This document shows, piece after piece, positions 33,629 through 43,672 of a stretch of DNA of 64,000 nt (within the stretch, counting starts at the first letter, position 1; each line of letters opens with the position of its first letter). Source of the stretch: Runella sp. MFBS21 (GTDB taxonomy: Bacteria > Bacteroidota > Bacteroidia > Cytophagales > Spirosomataceae); NCBI RefSeq assembly GCF_029433105.1, contig NZ_JARNTW010000004.1, positions 124,001 to 188,000 of the forward strand. The letters run 5' to 3'. A program made the translations under genes and the position numbers. The notes beneath the pieces were generated by a model. The model ran no database searches. It saw nothing but the letters and a program-made list of their open reading frames with translations, and was not told where the DNA came from.

Positions 33629-35221
33629 ATGCAAACAACTCGTCGCCAATTTATCCAGCAGTTAGGAATGACCAGTGCCGCTTTAGCACTATCTACTGCT
33701 TTTTCTTTGGATGGGTATTCTAAAGTCAAGGTGAGCCTGCCTCGAAGTGTGCCGGAGCTACAACGGGTTGACTCGGCGGGTATCCTTGCTTTTTTGGAGG
33801 CCATTGTCCAAAGCAAACACGAATTTCACAGTCTTATGATAGTAAGGCACGGGCAAGTAGTGGCCGAAGGATGGTGGGCTCCGTATCGGGCAGATTTACG
33901 GCATACGATGTATTCGATGAGCAAAAGTTTCACTTCTACTGCGGTAGGTTTGGCTATAGCAGAAGGAAAACTCAAAACGTCTGATTTGGTTGTTTCGTTT
34001 TTTCCAGAGGATTTGCCCCCCAAAGTAAGTGACCATTTAGCGGCACTCACCATCAAAGATTTGCTTACGATGTCGGTAGGGCATGCTGTTGACCCCACAG
34101 GCCAGGGGATTAGAGATGAAGAAAATTGGGTAAAAATGTTTTTAGCTTTGCCCATTCCTAACCAACCCGGAAGTACGTTTTTGTACAATAGTATGGCTAC
34201 TTATATGTGCTCAGCAATTGTACAAAAAGTAACAGGCCAGAAGCTAATCGACTATCTCAAGCCTCGTTTGTTTGAACCATTGGGAATAGAGGGGGCCGAC
34301 TGGGAAGAAGATTTCAAGGGAATCAATACCGGTGGCTGGGGCCTAAGAGTACGCACAGAAGATTTGGCGAAGTTTGGGCAGCTTTATTTACAGAAAGGCG
34401 TATGGAACGGCAAACAGCTTATCCCGAAAGCATGGGTAGAAGAGGCTACGTCGTTTCATATTCAGCAGCCTTCGCCTGCCAAACCTACACGGTCCAAGGA
34501 AGATAATGATTGGCTGCAGGGGTATGGCTATCAGTTTTGGCGCTGTCGCCACAATGCTTACCGTGGTGATGGAGCTTATGGGCAATATACAATTGTAATG
34601 CCCGACCAAGATGCGGTGATTGCGATTACAAGCGAAACTCCCGATATGCAAGGAATATTGGATTTGGTGTGGAGACATTTATTGCCTGCGATGAAGTCCC
34701 AGCCTCTTCCTGCCAACCCAGCTTCTACTAAACTACTAAAACAACAGATGAGTACTTTGGCGCTTAGTACTCCTAAGGGGAAAGTATTACGTGTCAATGC
34801 CGCCAAAGTATCAGGTCAGTCATTTCGGATGGAATCTAATCCCCAAAATATAGAGAGTGTATCATTGGCCTATCGAGAGGGAGATACTTATGAGTGGATA
34901 ATGAAAGATGCAAAAGGTACTCATAAGATTGTCTGTGGTATTGGAAAATGGGCTTTTGGAGAAACGAATCTTCCGCGTCCTAATTTGGTTCCTTCTCAGA
35001 AAATAAGAGGAGAAAAAATCGCCAAAATAGCCGCTAGTGGGGTATGGAATGATCCTCAAACCTTTGAAATCACGATAAGGTATTATGAGTCACCACATCG
35101 AGATTATGTGATATGTTATTTTGAGGATGATAAAATTCGAGTCAGTTTTGACAATAGCATCAATCGAATGTCGGGAGCGAAAGACAAACGATTGCCTATT
35201 GAAGGCAAACGGATTGTTTGA
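33629..35221 (+). CDS. Tat-exported serine hydrolase of the beta-lactamase/penicillin-binding fold
   Basis: The 530 residues open with a twin-arginine signal (TTRRQFIQQLG followed by an Ala-rich stretch), so folded export by Tat is likely. The class C beta-lactamase-like domain has the SxxK nucleophile motif in MYSMSKSFTS (Ser96, Lys99), a YNS-type tyrosine motif (FLYNSMATYM), and GDGAYGQYTIVMP near the usual third motif. Members include esterases, D-aminopeptidases and 6-aminohexanoate hydrolases. The sequence does not show beta-lactamase activity. A C-terminal beta domain (about 385-530) is extra. It is co-transcribed with the SGNH hydrolase. Confidence 0.85.
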   Translation: MQTTRRQFIQQLGMTSAALALSTAFSLDGYSKVKVSLPRSVPELQRVDSAGILAFLEAIVQSKHEFHSLMIVRHGQVVAEGWWAPYRADLRHTMYSMSKSFTSTAVGLAIAEGKLKTSDLVVSFFPEDLPPKVSDHLAALTIKDLLTMSVGHAVDPTGQGIRDEENWVKMFLALPIPNQPGSTFLYNSMATYMCSAIVQKVTGQKLIDYLKPRLFEPLGIEGADWEEDFKGINTGGWGLRVRTEDLAKFGQLYLQKGVWNGKQLIPKAWVEEATSFHIQQPSPAKPTRSKEDNDWLQGYGYQFWRCRHNAYRGDGAYGQYTIVMPDQDAVIAITSETPDMQGILDLVWRHLLPAMKSQPLPANPASTKLLKQQMSTLALSTPKGKVLRVNAAKVSGQSFRMESNPQNIESVSLAYREGDTYEWIMKDAKGTHKIVCGIGKWAFGETNLPRPNLVPSQKIRGEKIAKIAASGVWNDPQTFEITIRYYESPHRDYVICYFEDDKIRVSFDNSINRMSGAKDKRLPIEGKRIV

Positions 35222-35233
35222 TATGAAAAATTA

Positions 35234-35262
35234 AAACGGCAGCTCAATTTGAGCTGCCGTTT
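35234..35262. terminator. Bidirectional terminator between convergent operons
   Basis: AAACGGCAGCTC and GAGCTGCCGTTT form a perfect 12-bp stem with a 5-nt loop. It serves the serine hydrolase gene on one side and susD on the other. Confidence 0.85.
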
Positions 35263-35291
35263 GTATAAATATACTGTCCAATAAATAAAGC

Positions 35292-36773
35292 TTAAAGAGG
35301 GTTTTGGACTATGGCTTTGTTGGCATCAAGTTCTCTTCTTGGAAGTAAGAATTCCCACTGAACATCACCTGGAGGTACATCAAAAAGTACTGTGATAGAG
35401 GCAATATGATTGGCACCGTTACGATTGAGGGGTTGATTAAGTCTTTTCAAGTCTAAGAATCTAAATCCTTCACCCCAAAGTTCAATGCGGCGATTGAAGT
35501 AAATCTCTTCTAGTAAGGCTGCACCTGTTTTGGTCGAAAGTTTGTAAGCGGCATCTCTTTTGCTTTCTAAGTCAAACAGTGCCTTTGCAGCTCCAGCATC
35601 ATCACCTAATTTTGCTTTTGCTTCTGCTTCAATCAAATACATTTCTGCTGCTCTCATGTATGGTACATCTCCCATAGCACTGGTCGAAGGCGTACCAGGA
35701 AGTCGGAATTTTTGATTGAGATACGGTACTCGTACTCCTCCTGGAGGTACTACCGAATTGGCAGCGGTGGGAGCTTTTACCCACATTTTAGACCGTATGT
35801 CAGTGGTTGGGATTTTGTCATAAAGCAAGCTATTGATTACCTTAGGATAGGTTCTGATTACGGTCGAGTTGTAGTTGCAAGAGATATATGAGTGATATCC
35901 TCCAAAAAACTCTGATTGATCTTCGAGGTGGTCAAAGCCCCACATCCATTCTGGATTGGTGATGTCAGCAAAACCGTCTTGGTATTGTGTCTCAGACATT
36001 AATGCAAATCCAGTACGTGCTTCGGCAGCATATTTGGCGGCATCAGCCCAGTTTTGTTGGGTAAGCGCTACTCTCGCCAAAATCCCCTTTGTCACTTCTA
36101 GATTGATATGCGATTTGAAAGCGCGCGTAGTTTTGAGCAAAGAAGCGGCTTGTTGTAAATCTTTATTGATTTGAGTATATACTTCCTCTACGGTATTTCG
36201 AGCAAGACCTTCTGTAGTGGGAGTAAGTACCAAAGGAATGCCTAGTTGACTATTGGGTTTAGCCGAGGCGTCGTATCTTTTGCCATAAAGCTGGACCAAA
36301 TTGAAGTAAGACCAAGCCCGTAGTGCAAGTGCTTCTCCTTTGACTTGGTCTCTTTCTGCTTGAGGACCTACAGCATTGTCAATATTGGCAATAGCGATAT
36401 TGGCATTTCCAATCACACGATAGTATAACTCATAAGGGAAACGAGCCATATTGTTTGTTTCTGAGCGGTGAGCTGTCCAGCGGGTTTCACCTACGTGCCA
36501 GCTAGCGGCGGTAGTTCCGATGATAAGATCTTCCCCCATATGGTCTAAGATAATCATCATAGCAGGATGCCCTGAATGTCCCTGAGAGCTTAAGTATCTC
36601 AAAATGAGTGCTCTATAAATTCCATTAATCGCAGCAGTAGCGTTTTTGGTCGTGGCATAAGCCGAAGCCGCATCTACACTGGCCGTAGGAGCAGTATCAA
36701 GAAAAGTCTTTTCGCAAGATGTAGCTATTGTGCATACAACAGCTAGTAATATGACAATGAATTTATTTTTCAT
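35292..36773 (-). CDS. SusD/RagB-family outer-membrane lipoprotein
   Basis: SusD-type proteins form the lid that captures nutrients for the adjoining TonB-dependent transporter. The 493 residues have a lipoprotein signal (IATSC, Cys20) and helical TPR-like repeats (GEALALRAWSYFNLVQLYGK). The usual C-terminal block is LLEEIYFNRRIELWGEGFRF followed by LDLKRLN. It lies 12 bp behind susC in one operon. No glycosidase, peptidase, sigma/anti-sigma pair or hybrid two-component gene accompanies it, so the substrate (glycan, peptide or other) cannot be predicted. Confidence 0.93.
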   Translation of the reverse strand: MKNKFIVILLAVVCTIATSCEKTFLDTAPTASVDAASAYATTKNATAAINGIYRALILRYLSSQGHSGHPAMMIILDHMGEDLIIGTTAASWHVGETRWTAHRSETNNMARFPYELYYRVIGNANIAIANIDNAVGPQAERDQVKGEALALRAWSYFNLVQLYGKRYDASAKPNSQLGIPLVLTPTTEGLARNTVEEVYTQINKDLQQAASLLKTTRAFKSHINLEVTKGILARVALTQQNWADAAKYAAEARTGFALMSETQYQDGFADITNPEWMWGFDHLEDQSEFFGGYHSYISCNYNSTVIRTYPKVINSLLYDKIPTTDIRSKMWVKAPTAANSVVPPGGVRVPYLNQKFRLPGTPSTSAMGDVPYMRAAEMYLIEAEAKAKLGDDAGAAKALFDLESKRDAAYKLSTKTGAALLEEIYFNRRIELWGEGFRFLDLKRLNQPLNRNGANHIASITVLFDVPPGDVQWEFLLPRRELDANKAIVQNPL

Positions 36774-36785
36774 ATTTCTTAAATT

Positions 36786-39700
36786 TTAGATTGAAAGCGA
36801 AATACCCATTACCAAAGATTTGGCCGAACTATAGACGTTACCAGTAGTCCCTGCAAAATTTTGCTGAACATTCATTCCACTTCTTTTTGATTTTATGAAG
36901 AAGTTTTCACCACTTACAAATACCTGAGCATTGCCTAAGTATAGCTTTTGAGCAATAAGTTTAGGGAGCGTATAAGAAAGCGTAACGGAGCGTATATTGA
37001 TATAGCTTCCGTCGATGAGCCAGCGGTCAGAAGCAGCATCAAAATCAGTAGTACGACCCGCGTCCATTCTTGGTACATCTGTGATGTCGCCAGGTTTTTG
37101 CCATCTTTTTAAGATGTCGACATGTTTGGCATTGTGGTAACCAGCACCCATCAAACTAGCATAGGCACCGTCGTAGATTTTACCCCCAATTTGATATACT
37201 ACCAGTGCTGACAAAGTGATGCCTTTGTAGCTGAATGAGTTTGTAAAACCGCCCGTAAGCTTAGGAATAGCTGAACCATTGTAATGGAAGCGGGCATTGT
37301 TGACATTGGTAGTGACAGTATCGCCTTTTTCGGTGATAGTAGAGTTGGCAGGAACATAGCTAGCAGCTCTATATAAAGCTTCCCCTGTGGTGGAACTAAC
37401 ACCCATAAATTCTCTTAGCCAAAACTCGTAAATTGAGCTACCTTCTTTAAGTTTTCTAGTACCATCGATGAGTTCTTTATTCTCATCAGGCATTTTGGTG
37501 ATTTTGTTTTTGTAAGAAGTTGCATTGAGATCCAAGCGCCAAGTAAAGTCTTTGGTTCTAACGGGTTCAAAACCCAACTCTACTTCAATACCTCTGTTGT
37601 ACATCGTACCGATATTGCGAGTTACAGTAGTGATACCAGTTGACAAAGGCAAAGGAACATCAAAAATCAAATTAGAAGATTGACGGTCGAAGTATTCGAC
37701 AGTTCCCGTAACACGGTTTTTGAAGAGACCAAATTCAAGGGCTATATCAAAAGCATTGCTTGATTCCCACTCAAGGGCGGTATTTCCTAGACTAGACTGC
37801 AAAATACCCGCTTCGGTAGCATTGTTACGGCCTAGTTCGTAAAGTGGCTGCCAAGCATAGTTGCTGATATCGCCGTCGTTTCCTGTTTGCCCATACGAGC
37901 CTCTGAGTTTTAAGGCACTGATTTGGGGAATTGATTTTAAGAAACTTTCTTGAGCTATTCTCCAAGCACCACTAACAGAATAGAAGGTACCCCAGCGTAC
38001 ATCTTTATAAAACTTGCTAGAACCATCTCTCCGTGCTGAAAGCGACAAGAAGTATTTTTGGTCGTAGTCATAGTTAATTCTTGAGAAATATCCCTCAACT
38101 CTGCGACGGTTGAGTTGTGAAGTAAGGTTGGTAGTAGTAGTGAAGTTGACAAGCTCATAGTTGCCATCCAAAATCTGTTGAGAACGAGAACCTTCGAGGT
38201 TGTTGCTCATTTGGTTGTAGCTTTCATGTCCTACTAGGGCTTCTATTCCGTGGCTACCAAATGTTTTGGTGTAATTGAGGAGTTGAGAAATGTTGTAGCT
38301 AGCTAGGTATTCAAATTCGTGGGTAGCTCTACCAGCAGGAGCGCCGTCTCCGATTTCGGGGTTTCCGAAAGTGACGTTGTTGCGGTTAGTGATATCTGCA
38401 CCCACATTGGCCGTGAACTTAAAGTTTTTCAAGAAACTAATCTCAGCAAAACCACGCCCTCCAAATACATTGCGGCGGAAGTAGTTTTGGTTAAGAAGTG
38501 TTTCTGAAATAATATGGCGACCACCGTATTGAGGTCTGTTTGGCAATCCCAATGCGCTTAAGTTACCATAATCCCAGCGTCTATTCCCATTTTCAAGCAT
38601 TAAGAAAGAACTAGGATTGGCAGGGTCATAAGCATAAATAGGATAGATAGGGGCAATACCTCTTGAAAAGAAAAATGGGTTGACAAAAGAAGTTCCTCCG
38701 TTGGCAGGGGCATCAGATTGGTTTGAGTTTGAAATAGTAGCCGTAATGTTAGCTCCTGTTCTAAACCAAGGTTTCATTTGGCTATTCACATTCAAACGGG
38801 CCGTATAGCGTTCCAAATCAGAACGAATAAGGAATCCCCTGTCGTTTAAGTATGATAGCGAAACAAAGTAGTCAGTATTGTTGTTTGAACCCGAGAAGTT
38901 GAGGTTTAACTCATCCCTGTTACCTTGACGCATGATGGGTTTTTCCCAGTTGAGATCATCGGGGCTATAAAGCATTGTGGCACTTGAATTGAACACCCCG
39001 TCGGTATTTACAAGCTGATTGAACGGAACATTATAAACATTATAACCTACAATGGCTCCCAAACCACTCGTAGCATTGGCATTGGCAGTTGCCATCGGAA
39101 CAGGGCTTGTAGCGCGATAAGCAAAGTTGTTACGGTTTGCTTCCCACATCAATACATAGTAATCGGCAGGACCTACACGGTCATATTCTGGTAAAGCTCT
39201 TGTGTTAAGACCTTTAGTGTATTTGATGTTGATGCTGCTAGCTCCTTTTTGTCCTTTTTTGGTCGTAATCATTACTACACCATTGGCAGCACGTGCTCCA
39301 TACAAAGCAGTAGATGCTGCATCTTTGAGTACCGTAATGCTCTCAATGTCGCTAGTACTGATGTTGGCAATGTCGGCACTATAAGGGATCCCATCTACTA
39401 CATAAAGGGGAGAATTGGAAGAAGAAATAGATCCAAAACCTCTAATGCGAATCTCAGGTGCAGAACCAGGCTGACCGCTGCCGGCGGTTGTTTGTACCCC
39501 AGAAGTAGCTCCAGCAAGCGCTTGCCCAAGGTTGGTGACAGGACGAGGAGCAAGGCTGCTAGCGTCGATTTTGGCCGCCGAACCTGTAAACGAAGCTTTC
39601 TTCGCAGTACCAAAAGTAGTGATGACAACCTCTTCTAGATTTGCTGCATCAGGAACTAGACTTACATTGAGGGTAGTTTGATTCCCCACTACAAATTCTT

Positions 39701-39941
39701 GAGCTACAAAGCCTACATAACTGATTAGTAAGCGTGAATTTGCAGGAGCGCTAATCCGAAAGTTTCCTTCAGCATCTGTGTTGGTCCCCCTGGTTGTTCC
39801 TTTAATAACGATGTTTACTCCGGGTAATGGAGAACCGTCATCAGCGGTGACTTTCCCTGTTAGGGTTTTGTCTTGGGCATGTACAAACGTACTAACAGCC
39901 CCTCCCAAAAGGAGGAGAAAAAACAATAAAATTTTTCTCAT
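36786..39941 (-). CDS. SusC/RagA-family TonB-dependent outer-membrane transporter
   Basis: The 1,051 residues show a signal peptide (ILLFFLLLLGGAVSTFVHAQ), a carboxypeptidase-like regulatory domain (TGKVTADDGSPLPGVNIVIK, about 28-110), and a TonB box followed by the plug with the SusC signature (IRIRGFGSISSSNSPLYVVD). A 22-stranded barrel ends in VMGISLSI. There is no N-terminal signalling (STN) domain, so sigma-regulator control is not indicated. It pairs with susD directly downstream. Energy comes from the TonB-ExbBD complex encoded elsewhere. Confidence 0.95.
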   Translation of the reverse strand: MRKILLFFLLLLGGAVSTFVHAQDKTLTGKVTADDGSPLPGVNIVIKGTTRGTNTDAEGNFRISAPANSRLLISYVGFVAQEFVVGNQTTLNVSLVPDAANLEEVVITTFGTAKKASFTGSAAKIDASSLAPRPVTNLGQALAGATSGVQTTAGSGQPGSAPEIRIRGFGSISSSNSPLYVVDGIPYSADIANISTSDIESITVLKDAASTALYGARAANGVVMITTKKGQKGASSINIKYTKGLNTRALPEYDRVGPADYYVLMWEANRNNFAYRATSPVPMATANANATSGLGAIVGYNVYNVPFNQLVNTDGVFNSSATMLYSPDDLNWEKPIMRQGNRDELNLNFSGSNNNTDYFVSLSYLNDRGFLIRSDLERYTARLNVNSQMKPWFRTGANITATISNSNQSDAPANGGTSFVNPFFFSRGIAPIYPIYAYDPANPSSFLMLENGNRRWDYGNLSALGLPNRPQYGGRHIISETLLNQNYFRRNVFGGRGFAEISFLKNFKFTANVGADITNRNNVTFGNPEIGDGAPAGRATHEFEYLASYNISQLLNYTKTFGSHGIEALVGHESYNQMSNNLEGSRSQQILDGNYELVNFTTTTNLTSQLNRRRVEGYFSRINYDYDQKYFLSLSARRDGSSKFYKDVRWGTFYSVSGAWRIAQESFLKSIPQISALKLRGSYGQTGNDGDISNYAWQPLYELGRNNATEAGILQSSLGNTALEWESSNAFDIALEFGLFKNRVTGTVEYFDRQSSNLIFDVPLPLSTGITTVTRNIGTMYNRGIEVELGFEPVRTKDFTWRLDLNATSYKNKITKMPDENKELIDGTRKLKEGSSIYEFWLREFMGVSSTTGEALYRAASYVPANSTITEKGDTVTTNVNNARFHYNGSAIPKLTGGFTNSFSYKGITLSALVVYQIGGKIYDGAYASLMGAGYHNAKHVDILKRWQKPGDITDVPRMDAGRTTDFDAASDRWLIDGSYINIRSVTLSYTLPKLIAQKLYLGNAQVFVSGENFFIKSKRSGMNVQQNFAGTTGNVYSSAKSLVMGISLSI

Positions 39942-40275
39942 AGTAATTTAGTTTTTGATAAAGTGCAAGTGCTTTGTACTATTTGGTGTGAAAAAGCACG
40001 GTGCAATTTTAGTTAATAAAATTGTATATTGACATATTTTTAGATTTATTTTTTTGTGTTTTTGTATGTATATATGCCTTTTTAGTTAAAATCTTGTTTT
40101 TAAAAATTTGAATTATATAATTTTATATTGTAATTATATAATTTTTTGAAAAATTAAAGTTTAATTATCTGATAGATAAAAAATACCTCCCTTTTCAAAA
40201 TCAGGCAGATTTTGAACCGTAAAATAAATTTCTAAAAATAAAGAGAGGTGAATTTTTAGGGAAAATAAAAGAGAT
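39942..40275. other. Region upstream of susC
   Basis: The right part is very AT-rich and holds no ORF. A minus-strand TAAAATTG (plus strand 40004-40011) is one mismatch from TAnnTTTG and could be the susC -7 element, with no clear TTG upstream. The end of the flavin reductase transcript must also lie here. Confidence 0.35.
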
Positions 40276-41127
40276 TTACTCCCTAGCGGATAGTATTGCT
40301 AACCAAGCTTCATGCACTTTCCCTTCTGAGAGAAACTGTTTAGCAAGTTGCAATAAATCACTTTTGTGATGAAGACTTCTAAACTCTTGGATTTCGCTTG
40401 TCAAAGGCAGTTGTTCGATATTTCCAAGACGACCTAGATCATTGCCCGTAAATAAAGGATTAGATTTAATAAAATCAGGAATCGTATCTACACCAATTCC
40501 CTTTTGGGTGCTAGGTTTTGGCACTTCAAAGATGGCTTCGCCCGAAGCTCTTGCATACCAATTCCCTCCCATTCGGGCTACCCAATCGGTTTTTTGTTGG
40601 TCAATCTTTCCATTTTCATCAAGTATATCTTCCGAAAAATGAGCTAGTACGACTTCACATATAATGAGGTTAGCGGCGCCACCCTCTTCTCCCAAAGCAA
40701 TGATTTGCTTTACTTTGCACTCAAATACCGCTTTTGATTCACCTACGCGGGGTGGTTTTACTTTCTGCGAGGGAATTTCTGTAAAACCTGCTTTGATAAA
40801 TTCGTTGGTACCTTTGGGGTATTCGCAACTTGCAAGCGACATCTGCTCTACCATTGCATAATCCACCATATTGATGACTACTTCGTCTACTTCCTGTACA
40901 TTTTCAAGCGTATGTTTATTGGTGGCATCTCTTACTCGTCGATTGGGCGAAAAAATCAGCGTTGGAGGTTTTGTACCAAACAAATTGAAAAAACTAAAGG
41001 GGCTGAGATTGACATTGCCTTCTTTGTCAATAGTACTGGCGAAAGCAATAGGGCGAGGGGCAATGGCACCTTGTAGATAATGGTGAAGTATAGGAACCGA
41101 AACAGCCTGAGGGTCGATAGTAAGCAT
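40276..41127 (-). CDS. Flavin reductase-like FMN-binding protein
   Basis: The 283 residues contain a split-barrel flavin-reductase domain (about 1-200): QGAIAPRPIAFASTIDKEGN, NLSPFSFFNLFGTKPPTLIF and MGGNWYARA. A C-terminal helical extension of 60 residues follows. Such proteins bind FMN and can supply reduced flavin to a monooxygenase. It is the third gene behind hmgA and fahA, 33 bp after fahA, so a link to aromatic amino-acid breakdown is likely, but the oxygenase partner or reaction is not evident. FMN binding in the family is well established; the pathway role is inference. Confidence 0.8.
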   Translation of the reverse strand: MLTIDPQAVSVPILHHYLQGAIAPRPIAFASTIDKEGNVNLSPFSFFNLFGTKPPTLIFSPNRRVRDATNKHTLENVQEVDEVVINMVDYAMVEQMSLASCEYPKGTNEFIKAGFTEIPSQKVKPPRVGESKAVFECKVKQIIALGEEGGAANLIICEVVLAHFSEDILDENGKIDQQKTDWVARMGGNWYARASGEAIFEVPKPSTQKGIGVDTIPDFIKSNPLFTGNDLGRLGNIEQLPLTSEIQEFRSLHHKSDLLQLAKQFLSEGKVHEAWLAILSARE

Positions 41128-41160
41128 GAGTTGACAGATTTTCCTTGATGAAGACTTAGA

Positions 41161-42399
41161 TTATTTGGGAGGCAAGATAGTGGTTTTTACTTCGCCAAAT
41201 CCTACTTTGATGTCTCCTTTTTGCGCAAAACCTCGCATAATAATAGTGTCATAGTCTTCTACAAACTTACGCGTAGAGCCGTCGGGTAAGGCAATGGGGT
41301 TTTTGCCTCCCCAAGTCAGTTCCAACAACGACCCAAAACTATCAGGTGTAGACCCTGAGATAGTTCCTGAAGCTAGTACATCGCCTGTATTGAGATTACA
41401 ACCATTGATAGTATGATGCGCAATCTGCTGTGATACTGTCCAATACATATTTTTGAAACTCGAACGACACAAAAGGGTTTCTGAAAGCGGATTTTGATTG
41501 GGTTGAAGATAAACTTCTAGCGTAATATCAAAATTAGTGAGATTGCTGCCTCTTAAATAAGGTAGCACTTGAGGGGATTGGGGAGAAGCCTGAATCCGAA
41601 AAGGAGAAAGAGCTTCTATCGTAACTACCCACGGAGATAGAGACGAAAAAAAGTTTTTAGACAAAAAAGGACCTAAAGGAACGTACTCCCATTTCTGAAT
41701 ATCACGGGCCGACCAGTCATTAAACAACACAAATCCAAACACGTGATTTTCGGCGTCATCTACCGAAATAGGCGTGCCAATCTCATTGCCATTGGCTATA
41801 ATGGTAGCCATTTCAAGTTCAAAATCTAGGCGTTTGGTAGGGCCAAAGATAGGAGGTTGAGTGTCGTCGGGGCGTGTTTGGCCGTGTGGACGGTGAAAAT
41901 TGGTACCAGATACAAAAATCGAAGAAGCTCTACCATGATAAGCTACAGGCAAGTGCTTCCAGTTGGGTAAGAGCGAATTTTGTGGGTCGCGAAACATCGC
42001 CCCTACATTGAAAGCATGCTGCTCGCTCGAATAAAAATCGGTATAATCTCCTATTTTGACCGGTAGATGCATGGATACTTCTCGCTGAGCTACTAAAAAA
42101 TCTACGGCATGTGTTTTAAAAGGGCTGCATGGATCTTCAAAAATCTGCTGTAACACTTGTCTTACTGCCACACGAATATATTTTCCGGTAGCCATGAAAG
42201 CGTTAAGAAAATCTTGTTGAAAAACAGTTTTATCAAACTCAAGCGCATTAAAAGCTCCTAATTCCGCTAATTTAGGCATATCTATGACCCATTCGCCAAG
42301 GGCTACGCCTACTCGTTTGGGAGTATTAGCGGTAGAAAAGATGCCAAAAGGTAAATTGTGAATTGAAAAATCCGTGTTTTTGTCTATCGAAAGCCACAT
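41161..42399 (-). CDS. fahA: Fumarylacetoacetase
   Basis: This enzyme cleaves 4-fumarylacetoacetate to fumarate and acetoacetate, the last step of tyrosine/phenylalanine catabolism (EC 3.7.1.2). The 412 residues show an SH3-like N-terminal domain (about 1-115) and the hydrolase domain with DFYSSEQHAFNVGAMFRD, the metal-ligand pair in KRLDFELEMATII, FNDWSARDIQKWEYVPLGPF and the C-terminal GTISGSTPDSFGSLLELTW. Motifs and length are those of the full eukaryote-like enzyme. It lies 52 bp behind hmgA. Maleylacetoacetate isomerase and 4-hydroxyphenylpyruvate dioxygenase genes are not in the window. Confidence 0.96.
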   Translation of the reverse strand: MWLSIDKNTDFSIHNLPFGIFSTANTPKRVGVALGEWVIDMPKLAELGAFNALEFDKTVFQQDFLNAFMATGKYIRVAVRQVLQQIFEDPCSPFKTHAVDFLVAQREVSMHLPVKIGDYTDFYSSEQHAFNVGAMFRDPQNSLLPNWKHLPVAYHGRASSIFVSGTNFHRPHGQTRPDDTQPPIFGPTKRLDFELEMATIIANGNEIGTPISVDDAENHVFGFVLFNDWSARDIQKWEYVPLGPFLSKNFFSSLSPWVVTIEALSPFRIQASPQSPQVLPYLRGSNLTNFDITLEVYLQPNQNPLSETLLCRSSFKNMYWTVSQQIAHHTINGCNLNTGDVLASGTISGSTPDSFGSLLELTWGGKNPIALPDGSTRKFVEDYDTIIMRGFAQKGDIKVGFGEVKTTILPPK

Positions 42400-42451
42400 T
42401 TGAATTCAGGATTGGTGATATAAAGAAAAAATAGAGCCGTTATGAAAAGTT

Positions 42452-43609
42452 TCATTCCAGCCAACTTTGATAGTATTTGCCATCGTCAATCAACATTGCT
42501 TCTTGGGTAAGCATAAGGGGTCTAAAAGTATCAATCATGACAGCAAGCTCGATAGTTTCCTTTTTGCCGATACTACGCTCATAGGCTCCCGGAGCAGGGC
42601 CATGAGGAATACCCCCAGGATGAAGTGTAATATGCCCTTGCTCGATATTGTTGCGGCTCATAAAGTCTCCGTCTACATAATAAATCATCTCGTCGGAGTC
42701 GATATTGGAGTGATTGTAGGGCGCAGGGATGGCCTGCGGATGGTAATCATACAGTCTAGGACAAAACGAACATACTACAAAAGCACTGGTTTCGAAGGTT
42801 TGGTGTACGGGTGGGGGCTGATGAATACGTCCAGTGATAGGCTCAAAATTGTGAATCGAAAATCCATAAGGGAAATTGTATCCATCCCATCCTACTACAT
42901 CAAAAGGGTGCGTTGGATAGAGCAGACTGTATATTTTTCCTTGTTTTTTGATTTTGATTTCAAAATCTCCCTTTGTGTCGTGCGTTTCTAAAACTTCGGG
43001 GAGTTTGTAGTCGCGTTCGCAAAAAGGAGAATGCTCAAGCAACTGCCCAAACCAATTGCGGTAGCGTTTGGGAGTATAAATAGGATGAAACGATTCGGCG
43101 ATAAGTAGACGATTGTCTTCACTATCGAATTCGATTTGATAAATCATACCTCTCGGAATGACAAGATAATCTCCGTATTCAAAGCGGATATTGCCTAATT
43201 GCGTTCGCAATTGACCATTTCCTCGGTGAATAAACAATAACTCGTCGGCGTCAGCATTTTTATAGAAATAAGAAGAAAGAGAGTGCTGAGGTGCCGCTAG
43301 TGAAATATGAATGTCGCTGTTGACGAGTAAGCGAGTACGACTTTCTAGATAATCTTCTTTGGGAGGTACTTCAAAGCCTTTCAACAAACGCGCTTTGATT
43401 CCTTTTTCTACCGCGATTTTGGGCGAAACATCTGTTTCTGACAAAACCTCTTTGACCATCGTAGGCCGGTGTATATGATACATCAATGACGACATACCGT
43501 CAAAACCAATGGTACCAAACAGCTGTTCGTAATAAAGACCGCCTGAGGGTTTCTCAAATTGAGTGTGCCTTTTAGGAGGTATTTTTCCGAGTTTATGATA
43601 AATAGGCAT
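42452..43609 (-). CDS. hmgA: Homogentisate 1,2-dioxygenase
   Basis: This Fe(II) dioxygenase opens the ring of homogentisate (EC 1.13.11.5) in tyrosine catabolism. The 385-residue product is a cupin-fold enzyme, shorter than the human form (445). The iron-site region is clear: PAPYNHSNIDSDEMIYYVDG and TLHPGGIPHGPAPGAYE. The open frame continues 21 codons upstream, but those codons overlap the predicted promoter, and MPIYHKLGKIPPKRHTQFE is the usual N-terminus, so I start here. It is the first gene of the hmgA-fahA-flavin reductase operon. Confidence 0.94.
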   Translation of the reverse strand: MPIYHKLGKIPPKRHTQFEKPSGGLYYEQLFGTIGFDGMSSLMYHIHRPTMVKEVLSETDVSPKIAVEKGIKARLLKGFEVPPKEDYLESRTRLLVNSDIHISLAAPQHSLSSYFYKNADADELLFIHRGNGQLRTQLGNIRFEYGDYLVIPRGMIYQIEFDSEDNRLLIAESFHPIYTPKRYRNWFGQLLEHSPFCERDYKLPEVLETHDTKGDFEIKIKKQGKIYSLLYPTHPFDVVGWDGYNFPYGFSIHNFEPITGRIHQPPPVHQTFETSAFVVCSFCPRLYDYHPQAIPAPYNHSNIDSDEMIYYVDGDFMSRNNIEQGHITLHPGGIPHGPAPGAYERSIGKKETIELAVMIDTFRPLMLTQEAMLIDDGKYYQSWLE

Positions 43610-43642
43610 ATCTGTTTCGGTTAGGATACAATAATATATATG

Positions 43643-43672
43643 CAAAGTTATACAAATAAAATGCTTTGGCAA
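43643..43672 (-). promoter_or_regulatory. Promoter of the hmgA operon
   Basis: On the minus strand TTG (43672-43670), 19 bp, then TAACTTTG (43650-43643) fits the Bacteroidota consensus exactly. The predicted start, near 43636, leaves about 27 nt before the hmgA ATG. Confidence 0.75.

Noticed and set aside
43610-43672. Longer N-terminus of hmgA
   Set aside because: It would begin inside the predicted -33 element and ahead of the transcription start.
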